Shown here piece by piece: positions 35,875-43,671 of a stretch of 64,000 bases of DNA (the first letter of the stretch is position 1; each line of letters opens with the position of its first letter). This DNA comes from Bacteroidales bacterium Bact_09 (GTDB taxonomy: Bacteria > Bacteroidota > Bacteroidia > Bacteroidales > UBA932), in NCBI GenBank assembly GCA_001603455.1, contig LUZA01000025.1, positions 19,009 to 83,008 on the forward strand, written 5' to 3'. The position numbers and the translations under genes were made by a program. The notes beneath the pieces were generated by a model. It had not been told where the DNA came from and made no database searches. It saw only the letters and a list, made by a program, of their open reading frames with translations.

Positions 35875-36730
35875 CCTTTTTGTAAATTTTTATCATTTGT
35901 TTGTTCCAGCCTTCTTTTAGCACTTCTCTATCGAGGTCTTTCAACAAATTCTGTTTCCTTTTACTCAGGATGATCTGGCGAATACTGGCCTCGATATGTT
36001 CCAGGGGTGCAGGATCCCCGGTCGGGATAAAAGCTGTGACAGATACAAGATAAGTATACAGACTATCGCGTATGTCGATGTATCCGTCCGATCGTAAAGC
36101 TTGTTGTCCGGCATTTGTTCCATCCGGCAAATCTTGTGCCAATTCCAAAGCCGAGAGCCATTTACCCGTGTAATCGGTATAGATCTCGGCAGAACTTTCA
36201 CATAAACGCTCCAACTGTGTCAGGTCTTCCAGGGTATTGGAACGGTATATGTTCCTTATCATGGGCAGGTACGGGGAATGAAGCCGCATCTTAATGAACC
36301 TGGCCTTGAACAACGGGTCTTCCAGCAGGAAAAATTCCCTGTTTTCGTTGTAATACGTAAGGATCTCTTCTGGCTTTATGAGGGTGTCTATGCGTTCTTC
36401 TACGTATTTTTTCTGGTATCTGAACACCAAAAGGGATTTCCTGTAGTCCGCCAGTTCCTGTTCCACATCCTTTTCTTCTTTAGAAAGCTCATGCTCGGCC
36501 TTTTTCAGAAGCAGGTTGTCAATAGCCCAAATATCTATATAATGATTAACCAGGTTTATTGAATCGTCAGGGGAAAGCATTCCCTGCAACAATCCTTCAA
36601 CGTCTTTTTTATAGAGGATATCCTTTCCTATCTGGGCTATCCGTTCCGGTTCGTTTCCGAACCACCGCTTTAAGTGACGGCAGGAGCCCAGCGTGATCAG
36701 ACATAACAGTATTACTATCCATTTTTTCAT
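35864..36730 (-). CDS. SurA/PpiC-type chaperone-like lipoprotein
   Basis: 288 residues from the ATG at 36730. Lipobox LGSC (ITLGSCRHL). N-terminal helical region resembles the SurA chaperone module (QIGKDILYKKDVEGLLQGML, then EELADYRKSLLVFRYQKKYV-like helices and KPEEILTYYNENREFF). The C-terminal part is helical; no parvulin active-site motif is visible, so it is probably chaperone only. The ORF can be extended to 36766, but that would place it inside guaB; 36730 gives a clean lipoprotein signal 10 bases after the guaB stop. It belongs to the guaB-SurA-OstA run. Confidence 0.82.
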   Translation of the reverse strand: MKKWIVILLCLITLGSCRHLKRWFGNEPERIAQIGKDILYKKDVEGLLQGMLSPDDSINLVNHYIDIWAIDNLLLKKAEHELSKEEKDVEQELADYRKSLLVFRYQKKYVEERIDTLIKPEEILTYYNENREFFLLEDPLFKARFIKMRLHSPYLPMIRNIYRSNTLEDLTQLERLCESSAEIYTDYTGKWLSALELAQDLPDGTNAGQQALRSDGYIDIRDSLYTYLVSVTAFIPTGDPAPLEHIEASIRQIILSKRKQNLLKDLDREVLKEGWNKQMIKIYKKDED

Positions 36731-36740
36731 CACGGGATGG

Positions 36741-38216
36741 TTATCTGGAATAATTGGGTGCTTCACGCGTTATAGTTACATCGTGCGGATGGTTTTCTAT
36801 TACTCCGGCAGATGTGATACGCACAAATTCTGCTTTTTTCAATGTTGCCAGGTCCGGAGTGCCACAGTATCCCATGCCTGCGCGAAGACCACCGGCCAGC
36901 TGAAAAAAGACTTCAGCCAACGTTCCCTTGTAAGGGACCTGTGCCACAATTCCTTCCGGCACCAGTTTTTTGATATCATCCTCGGCATCCTGAAAGTAAC
37001 GGTCTTTGGATCCCTGTTGCATAGCCTCCAGGGATCCCATTCCACGGTAACTTTTGAATTTTCTTCCGTTCAGGATAATAGTCTCTCCAGGAGATTCTTC
37101 AACTCCGGCAAACAAAGAGCCGGCCATCACCGTATCTGCTCCTGCAGCCAATGCCTTGACCATGTCGCCGGAATACCTTATGCCACCATCTGCGATGATG
37201 GGGACCCCCTTGTCTTTCAATACCTTATATGCCTCAATAATGGCCGAGAGCTGGGGAACGCCCACACCGGCAACTACGCGTGTTGTACAGATGGAACCCG
37301 GACCGATACCCACCTTGACGGCATCTGCCCCGCATTCGGCCAAGGCAATGGCCCCCGAAGCTGTTGCCACGTTCCCGGCAACAATATCCAGATCGGGAAA
37401 GGCTTTTTTTGCCTTGCGCACCATATCCAGAACTCCCTTTGAATGACCGTGCGCTGTATCAATCACCACAGCATCGATATCTACCGAGATGAGTTTTTCT
37501 ATGTGCTGCAGGGTGTTTGTTCTTACTCCGACTGCAGCAGCTGTACGCAACCTGCCTTTGCTGTCCTTGGTGGCATTTGGATTGTCTTTTATTTTTGTGA
37601 TATCCTTAAAAGTCAGCAGTCCAATGAGTTTGAAATGTCTGTCAACCACCGGAAGTTTTTCTATTTTGTATATCTTTAAAAGCTTGGTGGCACTGTTCAG
37701 ATCTGCGCCGTCATTTATGGTTACCAGGTTCTCTTTGGTCATCACTTCAGAAATGGGGGTCCCTTCATTTTCCACAAAACGGAGGTCCCGATTGGTAACG
37801 ATTCCAATAAGCCGGTGCCTGTTGTCAACCACAGGAATCCCTCCAATATGATTTTCCGCCATTAATTTTAAGGCATCTCCCACACAGGCTCCGGGTCCTA
37901 TGACAATCGGATCATAAATCATCCCACTCTCTGACCTTTTTACTTTCCGCACGTGTTCCATTTGTTGCTCAATGGTCATATTTTTGTGGATCACCCCCAA
38001 CCCTCCCTCACGGGCAATGGCTATGGCCAGGGTTGAATCGGTTACGGTGTCCATTGCAGAGGAAACAATGGGTGCACTAAGTACTATGTTCTTCGAAAAA
38101 TGTGTAGTCAGATCCACATCCCGGGGAAGAACAGATGAAGCGGCTGGAAGAAGTAACACGTCATCAAACGTGAGTCCCTCAAAAACTATACGATCATCAA
38201 AAGATTTCATGGCCAA
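36741..38216 (-). CDS. guaB: Inosine-5'-monophosphate dehydrogenase
   Basis: NAD-dependent oxidation of IMP to XMP, the committed step to GMP. 491 residues. TIM barrel interrupted by two CBS domains (~95-205: [32 protein letters not shown]). Catalytic loop [15 protein letters not shown] with the essential Cys, then [11 protein letters not shown] and the flap [12 protein letters not shown] second ATG at 38210 is possible. -7 box 14 bases upstream. Confidence 0.98.
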   Translation of the reverse strand: MAMKSFDDRIVFEGLTFDDVLLLPAASSVLPRDVDLTTHFSKNIVLSAPIVSSAMDTVTDSTLAIAIAREGGLGVIHKNMTIEQQMEHVRKVKRSESGMIYDPIVIGPGACVGDALKLMAENHIGGIPVVDNRHRLIGIVTNRDLRFVENEGTPISEVMTKENLVTINDGADLNSATKLLKIYKIEKLPVVDRHFKLIGLLTFKDITKIKDNPNATKDSKGRLRTAAAVGVRTNTLQHIEKLISVDIDAVVIDTAHGHSKGVLDMVRKAKKAFPDLDIVAGNVATASGAIALAECGADAVKVGIGPGSICTTRVVAGVGVPQLSAIIEAYKVLKDKGVPIIADGGIRYSGDMVKALAAGADTVMAGSLFAGVEESPGETIILNGRKFKSYRGMGSLEAMQQGSKDRYFQDAEDDIKKLVPEGIVAQVPYKGTLAEVFFQLAGGLRAGMGYCGTPDLATLKKAEFVRITSAGVIENHPHDVTITREAPNYSR

Positions 38217-38229
38217 AGATTTTATCTTG

Positions 38230-38237
38230 CAAATATA
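38230..38237 (-). promoter_or_regulatory. Bacteroidota -7 element for guaB
   Basis: The minus strand reads TATATTTG followed by CA, 13 bases before the guaB ATG. Confidence 0.6.
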
Positions 38238-38259
38238 AAGAAAACGAGTGATTATGTAT

Positions 38260-38267
38260 TATCTTTG
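38260..38267 (+). promoter_or_regulatory. Bacteroidota -7 element for the DAACS symporter gene
   Basis: TATCTTTG, five bases before the ATG at 38273; implies leaderless mRNA. Confidence 0.6.
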
Positions 38268-38272
38268 TCCGT

Positions 38273-39460
38273 ATGAAGAAATGGAAGATCGGATTGTTGG
38301 CCCGTGTTGCCATTGCTATAGTTCTGGGAATTTTGTCTGGATTGTTCTTACCTACATGGTCCCTGCGTATTTTTTTAACATTCAACAATCTATTTAGTAA
38401 ATTTTTGGATTTTACTGTACCACTGATCATCCTGGGACTCATTGCCCCTGGAATCGCCGAATTGGGGAAGGGTGCCGGCAAAATGCTTGGTACCACACTG
38501 GGTCTAGCTTACGGGTCCACCCTGCTGAGCGGTTTTTTTGCCTTCTTTTCATGCTGTGCGATATACCCCTTTTTACTTAAAGGAGCTGTAAACGGAATGG
38601 AAATACAGCCACAGGCCGGGGAGGCGTTGCAAGGAAGTGACCAGCTGATCCCCTATTTTTCCCTGGACTTTCCGCCTCTCTTTGGTGTGATGACTGCATT
38701 GGTCTTTGCTTTCATACTGGGTTTGGGATTGACCGTGATTAGAAACGGAAAGGCCTTGATGGAGGTTCTTATAGGTTTTCGCGAGATCGTAAATAAAACC
38801 ATATCGGGAGTCATCATCCCGCTCCTGCCTTTGTTCGTATTTGGGATCTTTATGAAGATGGCAGCCGAAGGTCATGTAGAAAAAGTATTAGGCGTTTTTA
38901 TTAAGATAGTGGTGCTGATCTTCATACTGACCATTATACTTTTACTGTTCCAGTTTATCGTTGCAGGTCTGATAGGAAGAAAGAATCCTTTCGCATTGTT
39001 GCATACCATGCTTACGGCCTATGTAACGGCACTGGGGACACAGTCTTCTGCAGCAACCATTCCGGTTACCCTGCGTCAGACCGTCAAATGTGGTGTTGAT
39101 CCGCGTATAGCTGGATCGGTCATACCCTTGTGTGCGACAGTACATCTGTCCGGGAGCATGCTCAAGATAACCTCCTGTGCCATTGCTGTGATGATGATGA
39201 TGAACATTCCTCTTGATCCGACCGTCTTTGTCGGATTCATTTTCCTGCTTGGTATTACAATGATTGCCGCACCGGGGGTACCAGGAGGTGCTATCATGGC
39301 TGCCATTGCAGTTCTTCAGTCTGTTCTGGGATTCGGGACAGAGGCCGTCGGACTTATGATCACCCTCTATATTGCTATGGATAGTTTTGGAACGGCATGC
39401 AATGTCACCGGAGACGGGGCTATTGCCGTTATAGTCGACAAGATATATGCTAAGGATTAG
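38273..39460 (+). CDS. Dicarboxylate/amino acid:cation symporter (DAACS family)
   Basis: Glutamate/aspartate/serine-type secondary transporter with the GltPh fold. The hairpin and substrate-site motifs are GTQSSAATIPVTLRQ (HP1 serine-rich tip), IPLCATVHLSGSM (in place of the usual NMDGT region), APGVPGGAIMA (HP2), and DSFGTACNVTGDGAIAVIV (TM8). 395 residues. The NMDGT sodium-site motif is not present as such; it reads ATVHLSGS, as in the SstT-like and some Bacteroidota homologues, so the coupling ion may differ. The LOG-like gene overlaps the last 14 bases. Confidence 0.9.
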   Translation: MKKWKIGLLARVAIAIVLGILSGLFLPTWSLRIFLTFNNLFSKFLDFTVPLIILGLIAPGIAELGKGAGKMLGTTLGLAYGSTLLSGFFAFFSCCAIYPFLLKGAVNGMEIQPQAGEALQGSDQLIPYFSLDFPPLFGVMTALVFAFILGLGLTVIRNGKALMEVLIGFREIVNKTISGVIIPLLPLFVFGIFMKMAAEGHVEKVLGVFIKIVVLIFILTIILLLFQFIVAGLIGRKNPFALLHTMLTAYVTALGTQSSAATIPVTLRQTVKCGVDPRIAGSVIPLCATVHLSGSMLKITSCAIAVMMMMNIPLDPTVFVGFIFLLGITMIAAPGVPGGAIMAAIAVLQSVLGFGTEAVGLMITLYIAMDSFGTACNVTGDGAIAVIVDKIYAKD

Positions 39461-39980
39461 TGTTTTTTGCGGATCACAGACCGGGAACGATCCTTTGATA
39501 ATACAACAGGCCAAGTTGCTGGGATCCCTGCTGGCTGCACAAGGAATTGAATTGGTCTATGGCGGAACAGACATCGGAATTATGGGAATACTTGCCGACA
39601 GTGCACTGGCTGCAGGAGGCAAAGTGGAGGGAGTGATGCCATCGCTTATCGAAGAAAAACGCATCGCCCATAGACATCTTACGCGTATGATCCAGGTATC
39701 TACCTTGGAAGAACGGAAGAAAAAACTTATTGAACAGTGTGATGCGATAGTTGTATTTCCGGGCAGTTACGGGACCATGGACGAATTGTTCAGCGCCTTG
39801 GTGCTCAAGCAATTGGGTAAAATTAACAAACCTGTGGTGTTGCTTAATGCAGGTGGTTTTTACGATCCATTACTGGCACAACTTGACCATATGGTAAAAC
39901 TGGGCTTTATGCCGGAGCGCTTTCGTTCAAACCTGCAGGTTGTCAATGATTGCAGGGAGTTGCATTTTCTTTGGGATTGA
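39447..39980 (+). CDS. LOG-family (TIGR00730) nucleotide 5'-monophosphate phosphoribohydrolase-like protein
   Basis: Rossmann-fold protein related to plant LOG enzymes. Visible motifs: ISVFCGSQTGN at the N-terminus, ELVYGGTDIGIMGILADSAL, and the catalytic-region motif PGSYGTMDE. The family consensus is PGGxGTxxE, so one glycine is replaced by serine; the following GT and the Glu remain. 177 residues. Overlaps the symporter gene by 14 bases and the minus-strand radical SAM gene by 38 bases. Confidence 0.88.
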   Translation: MLRISVFCGSQTGNDPLIIQQAKLLGSLLAAQGIELVYGGTDIGIMGILADSALAAGGKVEGVMPSLIEEKRIAHRHLTRMIQVSTLEERKKKLIEQCDAIVVFPGSYGTMDELFSALVLKQLGKINKPVVLLNAGGFYDPLLAQLDHMVKLGFMPERFRSNLQVVNDCRELHFLWD

Positions 39981-40896
39981 CATACCTGACACCCTGGTAC
40001 GTATTGCGTTCTTCCAGCCTTTTTTCCAGCAGTCGCAGGATCTCGACATTGCGGATGAGTCCCCACGGAGTGGACCGGACAAAACGTGGGGGTACTTCCC
40101 CGGCTATGCGTTCAATAAACATATCGGGGCGCAGCCGTTCCAGAAAATCAATAACAAAGTCCAGATACTGATCGAGTGAAAAAGTCACAAAATCTCTGGG
40201 CCTTTCTGCAAATTCCTTTTCCATGGCCGTGTCCCTGATAATTTGTAGCTGATGCATCTTAAGGCTTGTAACGGGCAGCTGGCTTAGCAGGCTGGCTTCT
40301 GCGAGCATCTCTTCCCGGGATTCTCCGGGGAGCCCAAAGATCATATGGACCCCGGTGTGAATACCCAAGGCAGCGGTGGCTGCAATGGCTTGGGCGGATT
40401 GTTCCCATGTATGGCAACGGTTGATGCGCTGCAATGTTCTGTTGTAGCACGATTCCACCCCGTATTCGATCATAACTATTTTATCTTGTGACAGATCTGC
40501 GAAATATTTCAGTTTTTCCATGTCTATGCAATCGGGCCGGGTCCCGATAACAATCCCCTTTATGCGGGTGTCCTCCAGAACGGGTTTGTAAATCCGGCGA
40601 AGCTCCTCAAGTGGAGCGTGTGTATTGGAATATGGCTGAAAATAGGCCAGGTATCCTCCGGCTTTACGGTAGCGGACACGATGAAATTCAATTCCTTCGT
40701 CTATTTGCCGGGTCAGACTTTTTTGCGGGGTGCTGTATCCGGGATGAAATGCACGGTTATCACAATAGGTACATCCGCCGGTTCCGGCTGTTCCATCCCG
40801 GTTGGGACAGGTAAATCCGGCATCTACCACTACTTTTTGCAGGCGTGTTCCGTATTTACGGATAAAATATCCTGTAAAGGATCTGTATCTTTGCAC
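39943..40896 (-). CDS. TIGR01212-family radical SAM protein (YhcC-like)
   Basis: Radical SAM enzyme of unknown reaction. The Fe-S site is CPNRDGTAGTGGCTYC, the wide-spaced CxnCxxC form typical of TIGR01212. Other features: IGTRPDCIDMEKLKYF, VESCYNRTLQRINRCHTW and HMIFGLPGESREEML. 317 residues. The start codon is GTG at 40896; its -7 box lies only four bases upstream, which would make the message leaderless with a GTG start. Confidence 0.9.
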   Translation of the reverse strand: MQRYRSFTGYFIRKYGTRLQKVVVDAGFTCPNRDGTAGTGGCTYCDNRAFHPGYSTPQKSLTRQIDEGIEFHRVRYRKAGGYLAYFQPYSNTHAPLEELRRIYKPVLEDTRIKGIVIGTRPDCIDMEKLKYFADLSQDKIVMIEYGVESCYNRTLQRINRCHTWEQSAQAIAATAALGIHTGVHMIFGLPGESREEMLAEASLLSQLPVTSLKMHQLQIIRDTAMEKEFAERPRDFVTFSLDQYLDFVIDFLERLRPDMFIERIAGEVPPRFVRSTPWGLIRNVEILRLLEKRLEERNTYQGVRYVNPKENATPCNH

Positions 40897-40908
40897 GGTG
40901 CAAAGGTA
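40886..40908. repeat. Palindrome of two opposed -7 boxes
   Basis: Two 11-base arms around one central base. The left arm starts TATCTTTG on the plus strand, and the right arm reads TACCTTTG on the minus strand; only one base pair in the arms mismatches. It covers the start codon of the radical SAM gene. Confidence 0.55.
40901..40908 (-). promoter_or_regulatory. Bacteroidota -7 element for the radical SAM gene
   Basis: The minus strand reads TACCTTTG followed by CA, four bases before the GTG start. Confidence 0.6.
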
Positions 40909-40920
40909 AAAAAGTATATC

Positions 40921-40950
40921 TTGTCAAATCAAAGATTTGCTGTAAATTTG
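40921..40950 (+). promoter_or_regulatory. Promoter of the NlpC/P60 gene
   Basis: TTG at 40921-40923, 19 bases, then TAAATTTG at 40943-40950, six bases before the ATG. Full -33/-7 pair with the same spacing as the rpsF and 23S promoters. Confidence 0.7.
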
Positions 40951-40956
40951 TAAGTT

Positions 40957-42168
40957 ATGAAAAAGTATGCTTATTATTTCCTAGCGGCATTTGTCGCATG
41001 GGCCGTTCTCACCGGATGCGGGAGAGACAGAACTCTGGAAAAACTTTCTGTTATTTCCGACAACATGAAAACGGCTTTTGCACCCGACAGGCGGGAGAAA
41101 GTTTACGAGATCTCTTTTGAAAAACAAAAAAACTCAAAAACTTATACAGCAAAAGGATCGACCACCGAACCCGGCGTGGGACCGGCTTTGACAGCTGCTG
41201 CTGCCTCTCAGGGTATTCAATTGACAGACAGTATTACTGTATTACCGGATCCCTCTCTCAACGGGTTTATTTACGGAGTAACCTCCCTGTCTGTGGCCAA
41301 CCTCAGGTATGAGTCCAGGTATGCAGCTGAATCGGCAACCCAGACGCTGATGGGAATGCCATTGCGCATACTTGATAAAAAAGGAGGCTGGACCAGGGTT
41401 ATGACCCCGGAAGGTTATATTGCATGGGTATCTTCCGGAAGTTTGCAGGAGATGGATCAGGCGGCTTATGACAATTGGATGGCAGCACCTAGGGTGATCG
41501 TGAACAAGCACTATACCTTGTTTAGGGAACAGCCCCTGCCCGGAGCCCCTGTGGTCTCTGACGGGGTGTGGGGCAATATAGTAGAACTGGAAGGACAGAC
41601 CTCCTTGTATTACAGGGTAAAATTACCTGACGGGAAACAGGCATACCTTTCGCGTTTTGATGCCGAACCATTCCAACGTTGGGCGCATGATGCAGATCCA
41701 TTGCCCGAACATATCATATCGACGGCTATGCAGTTTGTGGGCTTTCCTTACCTGTGGGCCGGCACCTCGGTCAAGGCAATGGATTGCAGCGGTTTGGTAA
41801 AAACGGTTTTCTATCTTAACGGGATCATTCTCCTGCGGGATGCTTCCCAGCAGGCACGTATGGGGGAACCGGTTGATATTACCCAGGGATGGGATCATCT
41901 GAAGATGGGAGATCTGATATTTTTTGGAAGGAGGGCAACAAATGATAATAAGGAAAGCATAACTCATGTGGGGATATATATAGGCGACGGCCGTTTCATA
42001 CATTCGGCCGGACGGGTCAGGATCAATTCGCTGGATCCGGCCAGTACTATTTATTACGAAGGATCTGACCGGTTACTGAAAGCGGCCAGGATACTTGGTC
42101 ATATTGATGACGGAACCCAGGTGATTTCTATCAGGGAACATCCTTGGTACGGGATATCAGCACAGTAG
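40957..42168 (+). CDS. NlpC/P60 peptidase lipoprotein with SH3 domains
   Basis: Peptidoglycan-stem hydrolase, probably cutting near gamma-D-Glu, anchored by a lipid (lipobox LTGC, Cys 21). Two SH3-like regions precede the enzyme (~115-165 and ~178-235). The C-terminal NlpC/P60 domain has Cys 277 in AMDCSGLVK, His 337 in THVGIYIG and His 349 in FIHSAG, so the Cys-His-His site is complete. 403 residues. The Ala-Glu dipeptide epimerase begins 23 bases downstream, which points to a muropeptide-processing unit. Confidence 0.93.
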   Translation: MKKYAYYFLAAFVAWAVLTGCGRDRTLEKLSVISDNMKTAFAPDRREKVYEISFEKQKNSKTYTAKGSTTEPGVGPALTAAAASQGIQLTDSITVLPDPSLNGFIYGVTSLSVANLRYESRYAAESATQTLMGMPLRILDKKGGWTRVMTPEGYIAWVSSGSLQEMDQAAYDNWMAAPRVIVNKHYTLFREQPLPGAPVVSDGVWGNIVELEGQTSLYYRVKLPDGKQAYLSRFDAEPFQRWAHDADPLPEHIISTAMQFVGFPYLWAGTSVKAMDCSGLVKTVFYLNGIILLRDASQQARMGEPVDITQGWDHLKMGDLIFFGRRATNDNKESITHVGIYIGDGRFIHSAGRVRINSLDPASTIYYEGSDRLLKAARILGHIDDGTQVISIREHPWYGISAQ

Positions 42169-42191
42169 AGCACATATCACATTATTATGAA

Positions 42192-43370
42192 ATGAAATCT
42201 TCAAGACGCGATTTTCTTAAGACATCCATGGCGCTGGCTGCCGTTGCAGCCGTGACAAGTCCGGCCCGTTTGTTTGCTGCAGAAACTAAAAAATCATTAC
42301 AGACAAAAGGTGCCTCCGGAACAGATAAAATGGTACTCACATTTGAACCATTTGAAGCCCGGATGAAACACGTATTCACCATATCGGGGTCCTCCCGTTC
42401 TACCACACCCATAGTACTGACCAGAATTGCATACCAGGGATATGTGGGTTACGGAGAAGCTTCCATGCCCCCGTATCTTGGAGAAAGTACGGCTTCTGTA
42501 ATGGATTTCCTCAGGCGGGTGGATCTGAGCCGATTCAGTTCCCCGTTCCAGATGGAAGAGATTCTGACCTATGTGGACAACATCACAACAAATAATACGG
42601 CGGCCAAATGTGCGGTGGACATCGCCCTGCACGACCTGTGCGGGAAAATTATGGGACAGCCCTGGTGGAAGATATGGGGCTGGAGCAATAAAGACCTGCC
42701 AAGCACTTGCGTTACGGTTGGGTTGGCTTATGCTTCGGACGGGAGCATAGACAAGGAAGAAGTACGCAAAAAGACCCTGGAAACGCTGGATTACAATCTG
42801 ATAAAAGTAAAACTCGGCAATACCGAGGAGAATGACAAGACCATGATCAACACCATCCGGGAAGTGACCGATCTGCCCATAGTGGTGGACGCCAATCAGG
42901 GATGGAAAGAAAAGGGGTATGCGCTCGCAATGATTGAATGGCTGGCCCGGCGTGGTGTCCAGATGGTCGAACAGCCGATGCCCAAACTGATGCTCGATGA
43001 AACAGTCTGGCTGCGCGACCGGAGTCCCCTTCCCATCATGGCCGATGAAGCCTGCCAGCGTCTGTCCGATGTACATAAATTGTACGGGGCCTATGACGGT
43101 ATAAATATAAAATTAATGAAATGCACCGGTATGCGCGAGGCACGGGAAATGATCACCCTGGCCAGAGCGCTTCATATGCGCATTATGATGGGTTGCATGA
43201 CAGAAACATCGGTGGCCATTTCGGCAGCTGCTCAATTCGCTAGTCAGCTGGAATGGGCCGATTTGGATGGAAACTGGCTGATAGCCAATGATATATTTAC
43301 CGGGATGAAAGTGGTTGACGGACACATAACCCTGGAAGACAAACCGGGTATTGGCGTTGAACCGTTATAA
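42192..43370 (+). CDS. L-Ala-D/L-Glu (dipeptide) epimerase with Tat signal
   Basis: Enolase-superfamily enzyme that epimerises dipeptides released from peptidoglycan. Catalytic KxK (IKVKLG), then the metal ligands in VVDANQG, MVEQPM and MADEAC, and the second-side Lys in NIKLMKCTG. A twin-arginine signal opens the protein: SSRRDFLKTSMALAAVAAV, with the SRRxFLK consensus and an alanine-rich core. The ATG at 42192 is preferred; an ATG at 42144 would put 16 residues before the Tat motif. 392 residues. It shares a transcript with the NlpC/P60 lipoprotein. Confidence 0.9.
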   Translation: MKSSRRDFLKTSMALAAVAAVTSPARLFAAETKKSLQTKGASGTDKMVLTFEPFEARMKHVFTISGSSRSTTPIVLTRIAYQGYVGYGEASMPPYLGESTASVMDFLRRVDLSRFSSPFQMEEILTYVDNITTNNTAAKCAVDIALHDLCGKIMGQPWWKIWGWSNKDLPSTCVTVGLAYASDGSIDKEEVRKKTLETLDYNLIKVKLGNTEENDKTMINTIREVTDLPIVVDANQGWKEKGYALAMIEWLARRGVQMVEQPMPKLMLDETVWLRDRSPLPIMADEACQRLSDVHKLYGAYDGINIKLMKCTGMREAREMITLARALHMRIMMGCMTETSVAISAAAQFASQLEWADLDGNWLIANDIFTGMKVVDGHITLEDKPGIGVEPL

Positions 43371-43395
43371 TGGATTTTATATAAACCTGAATAGT

Positions 43396-43671
43396 ATGCC
43401 AAGGAATTTAAGAACATTCAAAAAAGATATTGATTATTTAATAGACGAGGTGATCTCGGATTGCTGTACTTTTATATATATCAATCCCGACAAGAAAGAG
43501 GCAAAGGCCATGGAGGTGCTCAACGAGGCTATTGCCCTGAGGAATGAAATGTTTGATCGTCTGAATAAAATACATGAAAAACCGGCCAGGCCTCATTTCA
43601 AGACTTTGAAAGAAGAATTTCTAAAAAGAGTAGATGCCTTATTTGAAAAAATAAGTGAATTGGCAAAATAG
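43396..43671 (+). CDS. Small conserved helical protein
   Basis: 91 residues from the ATG at 43396. Almost entirely helical and charged (RNLRTFKKDIDYLIDEVISD, then EVLNEAIALRNEMFDRLNKI and EEFLKRVDALFEKISELAK). No signal peptide or known catalytic motif. It resembles small conserved hypothetical proteins of Bacteroidales; function unknown. An in-frame TTG at 43351 lies inside the epimerase and is less likely. metH overlaps its last 17 bases. Confidence 0.78.
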   Translation: MPRNLRTFKKDIDYLIDEVISDCCTFIYINPDKKEAKAMEVLNEAIALRNEMFDRLNKIHEKPARPHFKTLKEEFLKRVDALFEKISELAK

